Origin: Choricystis sp. odSpoLacu1
Lineage: Eukaryota > Chlorophyta > Trebouxiophyceae
Assembly: GCA_958009055.1 (NCBI GenBank)
Contig: OY253662.1
Location: 124,001-188,000 of the forward strand
Length of the DNA stretch: 64,000 nt
Direction: 5' to 3'
A program made the translations under genes and the position numbers. This document shows positions 1-10,210 of this stretch, piece by piece (the first letter of the stretch is position 1; every line of letters begins with the position of its first letter). The notes beneath the pieces are model-generated. The model saw only the letters and a list, made by a program, of their open reading frames with translations, did not search any database and was not told where the DNA came from.

Positions 1-963
1 CCCCCCACCTACTCCGACCGGGGCGCTGTGGCTGACGCGCTGACTGCTTTAGCCGCCATCGGGGGCGGCCCAGGGACGGAGGGCGGGGAGCCCGCCCCCA
101 ACTTTGGGGAAGCGTCCACACTTGCCCGCCTCGCGCTCGCCCCCCCCTCCCTGCCCCGCGCCGTCGTGGAAGGCGTGCTGGGCGACCCACGCGCCTCCCG
201 CCCCTCCTCCGACGACGCCGACTTCTGGTTTTTGGCGGCGGGGCTGAAGGCCTTTGTCGACACACGGGGCGGCACCGCCCCCCCGCTCGACGGCGACCTT
301 CCCGACATGCACGCCTCCACCGACGCCTACGTGGCCCTCACCCGCCTGTACCGCGCCCGCGCGGATGCGGATGCCGCCGAAGTGGGGGCCGCCGCCCGGT
401 CGGCCGCGGTGGCGGCCGGGCGCGCAGACGGCGGGGCGAGCCTGACTGACGCTGCTGTCAAACTCTTTTCTCGCTCGGCCCGCCACCTGCGCGTCGTGCG
501 GGCGCGCCCCCTGGCGGACGCGGTGGCGAGGGCGGGCTCCCTGCTGAAGGGCCCTCTCACTGGGGACGCGTGTGAACCCGGGGGGCCATGTGCTGCAGCG
601 GCCGCGCTGGCACTGACGTTGGCCTCCGACTCCGTCGCGCGCTCACGCGGCGGCGTCCCCCCAGGCGGTGCCGACGCCGCCGACGCCGCCGACCTGGAGA
701 CCGATGTCGCCGCGCTGAAGGCAGCCCTGGCTGCGATTCTCACCGACACGGGGGGTGGGACGGCGGCTGCCGCGTGTGTGCCGGACGATGCTGTCGTCGA
801 CGCTGTGCGCGCGGGTGGCGGCGCGCTGCACGTGGTCGGCGCGATCGCGGGCGGTGTCGCGTCCCAGGAGGGCATCAAACTGATCACGCGCACCCATGTG
901 CCGGTGCAGGGCACCGTGGTGTATGATGGCGCGGCGCAAACGTTTGTGGTGGTGGACTGGTGA
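1..963 (+). CDS. AXR1: NEDD8-activating enzyme E1 regulatory subunit (AXR1/NAE1), 5' truncated
   Basis: C-terminal part of the regulatory half of the heterodimeric E1 that adenylates NEDD8/RUB for cullin neddylation. The reading frame is open from base 1, so the upstream part and the start codon lie outside the window. The segment from about residue 75 (FWFLAAGLKAFVD, then PDMHAST) matches the conserved region before the C-terminal domain of APP-BP1. The end (GGVASQEGIKLITRTHVP, then a Tyr/Asp-rich strand and VVVDW) matches its canonical C-terminus. The family has no catalytic cysteine in this subunit. It ends in TGA, followed by a T-rich tract at about 990-1007, and converges on the pseudouridine synthase gene. 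No internal intron is needed in the visible part. Homology assignment is strong; organelle or isoform details cannot be seen. Confidence 0.9.
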   Translation, partial: PPTYSDRGAVADALTALAAIGGGPGTEGGEPAPNFGEASTLARLALAPPSLPRAVVEGVLGDPRASRPSSDDADFWFLAAGLKAFVDTRGGTAPPLDGDLPDMHASTDAYVALTRLYRARADADAAEVGAAARSAAVAAGRADGGASLTDAAVKLFSRSARHLRVVRARPLADAVARAGSLLKGPLTGDACEPGGPCAAAAALALTLASDSVARSRGGVPPGGADAADAADLETDVAALKAALAAILTDTGGGTAAAACVPDDAVVDAVRAGGGALHVVGAIAGGVASQEGIKLITRTHVPVQGTVVYDGAAQTFVVVDW

Positions 964-1073
964 AGCAGAGAAGAGGAAGGGAGGGTTGTCATTTTTTTTT
1001 TTTTTTTCCATCTGTCAAGTTCAACACACACAAGTCTTCCGAGTTTCAACACCAGTAACGTCACGCTACACAC

Positions 1074-2069
1074 TCACACACACACACCACCCCCCCTCGC
1101 TTCCTCCTCCACCCACTCTCCACACTCAAACACCGCCCCCGCGTCGCTGCCGTCCACCCGGGGCGGCAGGGTGACACTCTCCAGGCACAGGCCGTGGGCC
1201 GGGGCCACCGTCCAGCCACGGTAGGAGGCGCCCGGTGGGGCGGCCGCCCCTGCCCCCAGTCTGGCGGGGACAGCGGAGTGCGGGATGCCGCCCGCCGCGA
1301 CCGCGATCAGGCAGCCCACCATGTGCCGCACCTGGCGATACAGGAACCCACTCCCAGCGACACGCACCACGATGCTGTGTGGATCCTCCGAGCTGGCCAC
1401 CAGGGCTGCGTCCGTCACCGTGCGCATCGCGTCCCCGCGCGGCGCGGGGTGGCGCGGGGAGAGCGACGCAAAGTGGGTGAAGTCGTGGGTGCCCACAAAA
1501 CAGGCTGCCGCAGCAGATGCCTCAGCCAACGCGCCCGCATCCGCCAGCACGGGCGCGTGTAGGGCGTGGCGGCGGCGCAGGGGGTCGAGGGTGGGGGCGG
1601 TGTCCAGCGAGTAACAGTAAACCTTCCCGGTCGGCGCGCCGCGTGCCGAAAACCTCGGTGGCGCCGCGTGAACCTCGCCCACCACCCTCACATCCGACGG
1701 CAACAGTTTGTTGAGGCGGGTGACGAGGTCGGCGCCGGCGAGGCCGGGTGGGGCTGCGAAACTCGTGACCTGGCCGCGCGCGTGCACGCCCGAGTCAGTG
1801 CGCCCCGCCCCCGCCACCCGCAGCGCTCGCCGGGGCCAGCGCACAGCAATCTCCAGGGCGGCCTCCAGCTCGCCTTGCACGGTGCGGGGGGGTGGGCGGG
1901 AGGACGGGGGCGCCTGCAGCTGCCACCCCACGAAGTCTGTGCCGTCGTACGCGAGGCACGCCCGGTACACGCAGGCGGGGGTGGAGGGAGGGGGGGGGGG
2001 AGGGGGCGGGGGTCGCTTCCAGCCCGCATGGGCTGGGGTGGGGCCCCGGCGGGCGGCGGCGGGCCGCAT
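1074..2069 (-). CDS. tRNA pseudouridine synthase, TruA family
   Basis: Predicted 331-aa TruA-family enzyme that isomerises uridine to pseudouridine in the tRNA anticodon region. Visible family motifs are YDGTDFVGWQ near residue 40, the catalytic-Asp motif AGRTDSGVHARGQV near residue 95, and the C-terminal GSGFLYRQVRHMVG motif. I chose the ATG at 2069; a longer reading exists only with a non-ATG start at 2123. The N-terminus holds a run of prolines encoded over an 11-G tract at 1990-2000, so its exact sequence is unsafe. Compartment is unclear: the basic, Ala/Arg/Pro-rich leader could be an organelle transit peptide, but this is inference. The gene is intronless, convergent with AXR1 and divergent (116 bp) from the coiled-coil gene at 2186. 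Confidence 0.88.
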   Translation of the reverse strand: MRPAAARRGPTPAHAGWKRPPPPPPPPPSTPACVYRACLAYDGTDFVGWQLQAPPSSRPPPRTVQGELEAALEIAVRWPRRALRVAGAGRTDSGVHARGQVTSFAAPPGLAGADLVTRLNKLLPSDVRVVGEVHAAPPRFSARGAPTGKVYCYSLDTAPTLDPLRRRHALHAPVLADAGALAEASAAAACFVGTHDFTHFASLSPRHPAPRGDAMRTVTDAALVASSEDPHSIVVRVAGSGFLYRQVRHMVGCLIAVAAGGIPHSAVPARLGAGAAAPPGASYRGWTVAPAHGLCLESVTLPPRVDGSDAGAVFECGEWVEEEARGGGVCV

Positions 2070-2185
2070 GGGTGGGCGTCGAGAGCCGCGGCGGGCGCGA
2101 GATGTGTTTTCGAGCAGCCTCACTTTTCACTCTTCCTTTTTCACAAACGCGCCCACACACACGCGCCCCGCTCCCCCCACCCACC

Positions 2186-4462
2186 ATGGCGAGCGTGATG
2201 TACGGCTCGGGCGTACCGGTACGTGTGTGGCGGCAGCAGAGAGCGCGCGCGGGACATGGCTTGCGCGGCAATGGCGTCTCGGAACCCCAAAAAAGACCCC
2301 TCCTCCCCTTTCCTCCTCCCCTCCCCAGCCCGACTCGCCCACCACGGCCGCCGTCAAACGTCACAAAGCCTATGTAGAGGTGGCGCGCGGCCTGGAAGAC
2401 TTGGAGGTGCGTTGGTTGGTGGGGGCGAGGACGCAACACCGCCCCATGCGCGCGCGTTTTGTGTTTGCCCCGCCTTGGACGCGCTGCCACCCCCTCGTCA
2501 CCCGCGCCGGCCGCGGTGGCATGTAGCGGGAGGCTGCCTGTGGCGCTGAGTGCGGTATGGAGAGTGGCAACGGACGAGAAGGGGGCAAACGTTGGGCAGC
2601 ACTGTGTTTTTGTTTTCGCCACGCTCACCACCCCCGCCCCCTCCCAATCCCCCTAGGGCCTGCTCTCCGACGCTCTGACCGAGGTCACCCACTTCAAGAC
2701 GGCCGCCTCCATCGCCGCCGCGTCCCGCGACCTGGCTGAAGAGCGCGGCCGCCTGGCCGCGGGCGTCGCGGCGCGCCGCCTCGCCAACGCCGCCTCCGAC
2801 GCCGCCGACAGGGATGCCGCCGCCGCCCGCGCCACCGCAGCGCACGAGTACCTGGCGGCCGCCGCCGCCCTGGACGCGGAGCGGTGGCGGGCGGCCGCGG
2901 CGGTTGCCCAGCTGCGCGCCGCGTCGGCGGCCGAGGATGCTGCCCTCGCCTCCGCCCGTGCTGACGCTGCCACGGCGGCGGGAGACGCGCTGGGAGCAGG
3001 TGCCACCGCCGCACGCAACACAGCGACCGCCCTGGACGCCGACGCGGCCGACGCGCGCGCGGCGGCCGACCGCGCGGCGTCCGTCGCCGCCGCGCTGCGC
3101 AACCAGCTCGCCTCTAAAGACGCCGACGTGCGGGCCGCACAGGCGCACGCGTCCGCGGCTGCGGATGAAGCGGCGGCGGCTACAGCACGCGCTGACGCTG
3201 CGAGAGCGGCGGCCGCTGCAGCTGAAGCCGCAGCAACCGAGCGCGTGCGCCTGGCTGAAGTCACAGCCTCTGCCTCCATGGAGCGCGCCGACGCGGCTGA
3301 ACGCGCGGCCGCCGACCGCGAAGCCGCCGCCTCGGAGCGCCTGGTGGCGCGCGCCAAGGCGGCGGGACTCGAAGACACGATCGCGACGGAGCGCCTCGCC
3401 GCCGCGGCCGACCGCGCGCGCCTCGTGGAGCGCACCCTGCGCGCCGAGCTGGCCGCCGCCCGGGAAGCCGCCGACGCGGAGCGCGCCCGTGCGGACGCCG
3501 CCATGATGGCGGCGTCCGGGGGGGACGCGGGCCTGCGCGCGCGGTTGGCTGACGCGACCGCGGCCGCGGCCGCCGCCACCCGCGCAGTGGCCGCCAAAGA
3601 CGCCCGCGTGGCCGCCCTGGAGGACGCGCTGGCGGCGGCTGGTGGGCGTGGGCGTGGCGGGGGTGCTGGTGCGTCCACCATGCCGTCCGACTCGCCGCCC
3701 GGCGCGGCCGAGGTGGCGGGGGCGCTGGGCGCGGTCGCGTCCCTGGTGCACGCGCTGGCCCCGGGCGCCCCCCGCGCCCCGCCCCCGCCCAGCGACGGCG
3801 ACGAAGATGGCGACGTCAGCGATGCCTCCCCCCCCTCCTCTTCTGGCGGCGGCGGCGCGTCGCCCGCGTGGCAGCCGGCGGGCGTGCGCACCGCGCGCGC
3901 GGCGCCGCCCCCGCGTGGCGACCGCCCCGCCCGCCGCCGCCGGGTGGCGCCGTCCGTCGCCTCGGTGGACGGACTGGTTGCCTCGCCCGCGCCAGCGGTG
4001 GTGGCGGCCGCCGACAAAGAGAACGCCGACCGCCCGCCGTCGGCGGCCGCACCGCGCCCGCCGTCTGCTGTTTTCTCGCCGGCCTCCAAGCGGGGTGGCG
4101 CCCCTTCTCCCGCGGGCGACGACGCCACCACCACTGTCGTCGGTCCGCTGGCCGCCCTGACGCCCGCCGCCGTGGCGGCCGCCGCGCCGCGCGCGGGCGG
4201 CGCGGGCGCGGAGGCCGCGGCCGTGCGCGTCGCGATCGCGGCCGCCGCGGACGCGGCCGCCGCCCCCGTCCCCCCCAAACGCAGGCTGGGGCCACCGTCC
4301 GGCATGTCGTTCCTGCTGGCTGCCGGCGGGGGTGATGGCGACGTGGGGGCGGCGTTGGGCGCGGCCACAGTCGCCGCGCCGCCGCCGCCGCGCCCGGTCG
4401 CGGGGGAGCGGCCGCCCGGGTTTGTGGTGCCGGCCCTGTTTGGCGGGGTGAGGAAGGAGTGA
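2186..4462 (+). CDS. Ala-rich coiled-coil protein, function unknown
   Basis: Three exons, 2186-2218, 2329-2406 and 2657-4462, give 638 aa. The introns begin GTACGT and GTGCGT, end CCCCAG and CCCTAG, and keep phase 0. Residues about 45-380 are a long, charged, heptad-like Ala/Arg/Glu/Asp coiled coil. The last 250 residues are Pro/Ala/Ser-rich and disordered. They include a DKEN sequence near residue 450, which resembles a KEN-box degron core but may be chance. No enzyme domain is visible. A cytoskeletal, centrosomal or tethering role is possible, but I do not recognise the family. The Ala content reflects GCN codons in a GC-rich genome, so coiled-coil strength may be overstated. The gene is followed by a GA-rich trailer containing TTGTAAAAC near 4496, the only obvious TGTAA-type polyadenylation candidate I saw. 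Confidence 0.75.
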
Positions 4463-4636
4463 TGAGAGAGAGGGTTTGTTTGTGTGGGTGTGACTTTGTA
4501 AAACAAGAGGAGGAGAAACTGCCCAGTCGAGGGGGAGCGAGCGGGGAGTGAAAACCCACTCGACCAGCCCATTTCTTGTTGCTTTGCCGCGCCCCCCCCC
4601 TCCCTCGCGCACCGCAGGCGCCCGTGTGTCCACACC

Positions 4637-5138
4637 ATGGTGAGACACAAGCTCGTGGCCATCCAACCGTGAGGCCCGCGCTAACCGCCGCCGACCGTGG
4701 CGGGCCGCCGCCGCTCGCGTGCCTCTCCACCTCCCCACCAATCGCAACCCTCCCCTCCCTCAGTCCGCCCCCGTCGAAGTCAGGGCCACAGACCAGGCCT
4801 CCATCAATGAGTTCAACCGCCTGTTCCAACACTCCAAAGAGTTGGCGGCTGCGTTAAAAGCGGCGACCGCGGCGGTCGACGGCGCTGACGACGCGGCCGG
4901 AGAGCTCGCCCTGGCTGATGAGGACGACTGCGGCCCCACCGTGCGCTTTGTGGTGGGGGAGTGCTTCTACCACTGTCCCACCGAGGAAGCGGAGGCGCGG
5001 GCGGAGGCAGCGTTGGCGGCCGCGCGCGCCGACGCGGCGGCGGCCAAGGCCAAGTGTGACGAGGTGGCGGGTCGGGTGGCCGAGCTCAAGGCGACGCTGT
5101 ACGCGCGGCTGGGGGATTCCATCAATCTGGAGGCGTGA
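4637..5138 (+). CDS. PFD4: Prefoldin subunit 4
   Basis: Beta-type prefoldin subunit of the hexameric cytosolic chaperone that hands actin and tubulin to CCT. Exon 1 is only the start codon (4637-4639, in a CCACACC-ATG context), followed directly by donor GTGAGA. Exon 2 is 4764-5138 after a CTCAG acceptor. The joined protein begins MSAPVEVRATDQ and is 125 aa, normal for the family. Visible signatures are VRATDQASINEFNRLFQ, the LADEDD/VRFVVGECFYH beta-hairpin region, a C-terminal coiled coil, and the terminal GDSINLEA. Exon 2 has no in-frame ATG ahead of the conserved region, so the start-codon exon is needed. It lies 174 bp after the coiled-coil gene and 151 bp before eL14. Confidence 0.93.
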
Positions 5139-5289
5139 GAGGAGGGAGAGAGAGAGTGCGTGTGAGTAGACCCAGAAGTGAAGAGAGAGGAGAGAGAGCG
5201 TGGCTCGCCTCGACACAACTCAAACTCGAGTTTTTTTCTCTTCTCCCTCGCTCCTCTTTTTGCTCTCCTGCCCGCCCGCCGAAAGCAAA

Positions 5290-6169
5290 ATGCCCTTCTC
5301 CCGCTACGTCGAGATCGGCCGCGTCGCCCTCATCAACTACGGCCCCGAGATCGGCAAGCTGGTCGTCATTTCGGACGTCGTGGACGCCAACCGGGTGCGT
5401 TGATTTCGGGCCGCCGGCGCGACGGGACACGGCAATCTGTCGCCCCTACCCCCCTCTCTCCACGCTCGCGCCCGGCCCGGTCGCTGGCCAGGCAACGGGC
5501 GGCCCGTGATGGGGGGGGCTGGATGGCGTGATCGGGGCGTGGTGGGAGGGCAGAGGGCGAGAGCAGCGCAGGCGGCGCCGGGAGGGGGGCCGTCGGCTCC
5601 CCCCGTCCGCCCTCTGCCACCTCCCTCCCTCTGCACCCCGCCTCGCCCGCGAGGCGGCGCGAGGGCCATGCTCTGGGCGCGTGCACGCTGGGCATCGAGC
5701 GGTCAAGTAGGCCAGGCTTGTGCTGGCGACACGCGCGGCGGCCCTCCGCCCGATCGCTCGCCCCCCGCCCCCCGGCTTCGCGCCCGCCCCGCCGCGCCCT
5801 CCTCGCCCCCACCCTCCCCCAACGCCGCGCGCAACACACATGCATACCCTTGCCTCACCCCCCTCCCCCCCTCCCCACCCCATTGCTCAGGCCCTGATCG
5901 ACCGCCCCGACGAGACGCGGCGCCAGATCAACTTCAAGCGCCTCGCGCTGACCGACTTCAAGGTCGACATCCCCCGCCTCGCCAACAAGACCGTGCTCAA
6001 GAAGGCGCTGGCCGAGTCGGGCGCGTTTGACAAGTTTGCGGCGACCGCGTGGGGCAAGAAGCTGGCTGCGCGCGCGGCCAAGGCCGGCTTGACCGACCTG
6101 GACCGCTACAAGGCGGCCGTCGCGCGCAAGACGCGGTCTTCGGCGATCAAGGCCAAGCTGGCCAAGTGA
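5290..6169 (+). CDS. RPL14: 60S ribosomal protein eL14
   Basis: Two exons, 5290-5394 and 5891-6169, encode 127 aa of large-subunit protein eL14. Exon 1 carries the KOW-like N-terminal barrel ([19 protein letters not shown], then [14 protein letters not shown]). Exon 2 begins ALIDRP and ends in the basic [10 protein letters not shown] tail. The phase-0 intron (5395-5890, 496 nt) is the longest in this part of the window. It was checked for box C/D or H/ACA-like elements and none is convincing. An A-rich AGCAAA context precedes the ATG, with a T/C-rich stretch upstream, usual for ribosomal protein genes. Length matches plant eL14. Confidence 0.96.
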
Positions 6170-6370
6170 AGAGAGGGAGAGCGTGTATGGGGGAGGGTGG
6201 AAGAGTGTTGTTTGGTGCTCGCCGCCTCTTTACCCGCACTTGTTCTTGCTTTCTGCCGCCCCAGCTTTTCCATTTCGTGTTTCTTTTGTGCTCCTGTGTT
6301 GCTTCCCACAACAAGCTCTGCCCTTTTTTTTGGTCGAAAAATACAAAGAACCCCCCTTTTTTCTGTTCTC

Positions 6371-7529
6371 TCACGCGCGCGTCTCGTCGCCCCCGCCGCC
6401 TCCCCCTCCCTCCACGTCCGATCCATAGCCACCCTCCCCCTCTCCCTCCTCCTTTTGCTTCTCGCCACGGACCAGGCGCATGATGCGGTCATCGACACCG
6501 CCACGTGTGGCGGCCGACAGGGCGGCGTGGTCGCCCCCGATCCTCTCCAGCAGCGCGTGCCACAACGCTCCACCTCGCGGCCCTCCCGGCCTGGATGCAG
6601 ACAGCAAAGTCGCGGCATCCGCGGCCGCCACTGTCCACACGCCAGCTTCCACTTCTGACGCGAGTTGGCCGGGGGACCAGCCACAGTAGCCGGAGAGCCA
6701 CTGAAACGCGTCTGCAGGGGCGGCACCAGACGCGGTGGCCGCCGCGGCAGCCTCCACGCCGCCCACACACACGCCGGGGACGACTTGGACGGCGCCGGGC
6801 AGGGAGGGGAGGGCGTGAACGACGTGGACGGAGGCTCGCTCGACGTCGCCGCCGAGGTATAGGGTGCACCCCCCGCACGCGGGCAGCAGGGCGTCCACGC
6901 CGCCCACGTCGGCCAGCGTGTATTGGGAGGGCTTGTTGAGGATGAGGCCAGCACTTCCGTCTGGGCCGTGGGAGATGAGGAGGACGACTGATTGATGAAA
7001 GTAGGTTTGGCTGGTCGTGAACAGCAGCGGGTGCGCGATCAGCACGGCCCCCGCCTCCGGGGCGGTGAGAGGGTGGGCCCACCCGGAGGAGGTGCCGGGG
7101 GCGGGGGCGTCGGCGTCGGCGGCGTCGGCGGCGGGGCGTGTCGCGGCGCCCGCGGACGCGCCGCTGACTAGGCGCGCCCGAAACTCCCGCCAGTCGGTGT
7201 CGGCGCCCGCCAGGGGCAGCTTGAGGTCGGACCCGGACGCATCGTCGGCCGGGGTGAAGTCGGAGGGAGGGGTGGCGCGCGGGGGGCTGTGTGTTTGGGG
7301 GTGAACGAAAACGGTCGGGGTTGCGCCCTCTCCTCTCTCCGCCCACGCCCGCGAGTCTGCCGCGTCCCCGCCGCCTCCCAACGCGACACGTGGCGCGAGT
7401 GTGCGCGTGCCGCATGGGCACATGCATAGCACCCCTTGTCCCCCCCCCCCCTCACCGTGCGACGCGCCGGGTCGTCATTGCTCGCCGCGGCAGCGCGGCT
7501 GCCGCGCGGTGGCCGGCTAGGGCGCCCAT
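6371..7529 (-). CDS. UPF0301 (YqgE/AlgH) family protein, probably plastid-targeted
   Basis: Two exons on the minus strand, 7456-7529 and 6371-7286, encode 329 aa. The phase-2 intron starts GTGAG and ends CACACAG. The UPF0301 core is clear: GAVLIAHPLLFTTSQTYFHQ, LLISHGPDGSAGLILNKP, LYLGGDV, then QWLSGYCGWSPGQLASE. The family's biochemical role is unknown; land plants have chloroplast copies. Exon 1 encodes a short Ala/Arg-rich leader (MGALAGHRAAAALPRRAM) that looks like a transit peptide, and an acidic linker precedes the core. The tail is Gly/Glu-rich. Start choice rests on splice phase: the longer unspliced frame has no good ATG. Confidence 0.87.
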
Positions 7530-7681
7530 TTGGCACACGGCGGGACTGTGAGAACAGCTGAAACTGCCGGCTCGTCGGTGCGAGGTGGGAGAGAGAGGGA
7601 CGGCGTGTGTCGAAACACGCCCCGCAGCGAAAAGGGCGAGAGACGGTGTGCCACAAAAAACGAGCCACCCTCCGCTTCATC

Positions 7682-8669
7682 TCACGCAGCACCACCCCCA
7701 ACGTCCGCGGGCGACCCCTCCCCCACATACCCACCGCTCGCCCCCTCCAGAATGGCTTTGATTCTCACCCTCACCGCATCCGCCAGGGCGGCGGCGGAAC
7801 CAGCGCGCAGCGACCGTAGCTGGGCGCCAGAGGCGAGCGGCGCGCGCGCGCGCGGTCGCCCCCGGAGAACCCCACATAAACCGTCATCCCGCACACCGTC
7901 GCCCCCCTATCTGAGGCATCGATGGTGGAGGTCGCGTTGACGCCACTCTCGCACGCGTCGATGGGGGCGGCGCACGAGGCTTGACCGGTGCGTGTTTGGA
8001 CACACCGCCCCCCCCCCCCGCCCGCCGCACCCGACACACCCCACGTCCGCCCAGTCAATGGACGTGAGGGCGCCCCCCGTCATCCGCACGTCCGCCACCA
8101 ACGTGGCCACGATGCCGGCAGCTGCGGTGGCCTCGGGGTCAACCGACGCAAACACGCGGGGAGGCGAGCGCGTGGACGGCCCGCGGAAGAGAACCCCCGT
8201 GACCACGCCAGGGCGCCCCGCTGCCGCCGCCGCCGCCAGCAACCCTGTCAACACGCCGGGAGGCACATGCAGGGCGGCTATGGCGTCGACGCGCAGGGCG
8301 TAAGGGGCGAGGACGGAGGAGGAGGCAAGGGCGGAAGAAGCGTTGACCGCGGCGGCGGGCGCGTCCGGCGGGGGCGCGCACGGCGACGCGCCGTCGGTCC
8401 ACGCGTCCACGGTGGCGCCCGGCCACAGGGCGAGGCCCAGGTAGAGGGGGTGAGACTGGTGTGGTGTGTGTGTGTGTGTGGGGGGGGGAGTGAGGGTGGA
8501 AAGGGCAGGACCACGACCCTTTTCTCTCCACCCCTCTCACCACTCACACACACACCTTGGTCGCCAGCCCGGGTTCAGAGCAGGGATCGTACCGCCCTCT
8601 CGACGATGCGGCGGCGGCGGTGGCGGCCAGGGCGGCCGCCACGGCGAGCGTCGCAGCGCGGCGCGGCAT
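7682..8669 (-). CDS. Secreted/ER protein of a plant-type uncharacterised family; two apparent frameshifts
   Basis: Exon 1 (8556-8669) encodes a signal peptide (MPRRAATLAVAAALAATAAA). A GTGTG...CCAG intron (8456-8555) follows, and exon 2 begins SHPLYLGLALWPG. From there the coding sequence changes frame twice. The first change is at a C12 tract (8008-8019) just after WADVGCVGC. The second is at a (CG)7 tract (7841-7854) just after VYVGFSGGD. Reading through with one C and one CG removed gives a continuous protein of about 295 aa with a cysteine series CVGC...CV...SCAAPIDAC...VCG and the C-terminal QLRSLRAGSAAALADAVR. From memory, land plants have an uncharacterised family with the same order of cysteines and an FSG(T/G)D motif. 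No enzyme motif is seen. The alternative is a pseudogene or an unrecognised intron. Confidence 0.62.
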
Positions 8670-8901
8670 CAAGAAAAGTGGAGGCAAGAGAAACCTACCC
8701 CTCCGCCGCCTGTTGCTTGGTGCTCCCGCGCCGCCCCTCACGAGAACACACAAAGAGGCACAACAAAGAGAGAGAGAGGAGAGCCAGCCGTGTTGTCTCC
8801 CGCCAGTGTGACCGTTTTTCGTGTTCCTTCACACACCCAAACCACTGTTTTCCCCCGCTCACCCCCCCTGCCCCCGCCCACGCCGTCCCATGACCATAAA
8901 A

Positions 8902-9940
8902 TCACCGCCCACCCGCCCCCGGCACGCCCAGCAGCATCTGGTTCCCGTGCGGCAGATACACCACGTTGCCCGACCGCGACAGCGTGCTCGCCACCTCCTT
9001 GGCGGCCTCGATGCGGCGCAGCTCGATCATGCCTTGGCCCGCCGACCGCGTCGCGTCGGAGATCAGCTTGGCCGCCGTGCTCTCCCCTTCCGCCCTGATC
9101 ACCGCCGCCCGCCGCTCCTGGTCGGCTTTGGCGACGACGAAGCGGGCGCGCTCGGCCTCCTGTTGGGCGACCTGCTTGGATTCCACGGCCTTTGTGAATT
9201 CAGTGCCAAAGGAAAGGTGCGTGATGGCAATGTCGTCGACCAAAATGTTAAACTCTTTGGCGCGCTTGGTCAACGAGTCGCGCACAGCCTTGCTGACCGC
9301 GTCACGCTGGGTCAGCAACTGTTCCGCGTTGTACTGGGCGACGACGGATTTGAGGACTTCGTTGCCGATGGACGGCAGGACGCGCTCGTCCCAGTCCGTG
9401 CCCAGCGACTTGAAGATGGCGGGCAACGCCTCCAGGTCGGGCTTGGACAGGACGCGCAGCGAGATGTTGACCATCTGCAGGTCTTGGGTGCCCGTCACAG
9501 ACGAAATCGTGCGGGGGCGGGTGCGCACGTCCATGACGTGGGGCGTCTGGAACCAGGGGACACGAAAGTGGGTGCCCTCCCCCGCGGGAGTGTCGAGCAC
9601 GCCGGACAGGCGGTCGTACATGACGGCGCGTTCACCGCCGTCGACTGGGGAGTGGGAGGGGTGGGGGAGGGGTTGGGGTGGAGGTGGGTGAGTGGAGAGA
9701 TCTCGGGCGGTCGGCGCGGCCAGCCGGGGAGCGGCATCCCACCCGCCGCCGTCCTCCCTCCCCCGCGCGCCCGTGTTTCTTTTCCTCCCCACTCTCCTCC
9801 AAATCACACACTCCCACTCACTCACCCGTGTACAGCGACGACTGCAGGGCGGAGGCGCCCAGGCCGAGGCCGACAGCAGCGCGGGCCAGTTTGGCCAGCG
9901 CGGCGGCCAGGGCGGCGGCTTGGGGGTTGGGGGCGGCCAT
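8902..9940 (-). CDS. PHB: Prohibitin, PHB1-type, mitochondrial
   Basis: Two exons, 9826-9940 and 8902-9644, encode 285 aa. Prohibitins form large ring assemblies in the mitochondrial inner membrane and stabilise respiratory complexes. The N-terminal hydrophobic anchor ([20 protein letters not shown]) is followed by [18 protein letters not shown]. The SPFH core includes [32 protein letters not shown] and [17 protein letters not shown], and it ends in [11 protein letters not shown]. The pattern is that of plant and yeast PHB1 rather than PHB2. The phase-1 intron splits the conserved VDGGER motif. The gene is divergent (270 bp) from the AKIN-beta gene. The short CA-rich leader directly before the ATG resembles those of other genes here. 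Confidence 0.95.
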
Positions 9941-10210
9941 TGGTGGTGGTGTGTGTGGGAGTGTGTGTGGTGCGTGCGCGACGCCTGGGCGTGTGTGGAA
10001 CGGGGGCGCAGAGCCAGGCGCACAACACAGCCAACGACGAAGAGGTGTGTTGGCGTGGTCTCGGGGAAAATGACGGCAGAACGCATTTGCCGTTTCCCTC
10101 CCTGTCGCGCGGCTCGCCCGCCCAGAGCCCGCGCGCTCGCTGCGTGTCGAGCTTAAGCACACACACACACACACACACACGCTCTCGGTCACGCACACAC
10201 TCACACGAAA

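Noticed and set aside
2498..4747. Long minus-strand ORFs opposite the coiled-coil gene
   Set aside because: Arg/Gly-rich reverse-complement readings of GCN-rich codons; no splice or start support.
5395..5890. snoRNA inside the eL14 intron
   Set aside because: Ribosomal protein introns often host snoRNAs, but no paired box C/D or H/ACA motifs with terminal stem could be identified.
8020..8040. Spliced intron between the two halves of the secreted protein (a GTGTCGGG donor to a TCAAG acceptor)
   Set aside because: It would remove the second cysteine of the CxxC pair and the following conserved cysteine, and the acceptor is weak; a one-base error in C12 explains the data better.
10158..10180. 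CA/TG tracts as telomeric or transposon termini
   Set aside because: They are simple dinucleotide runs located at gene leaders throughout the window, without TTTAGGG units or inverted repeats.
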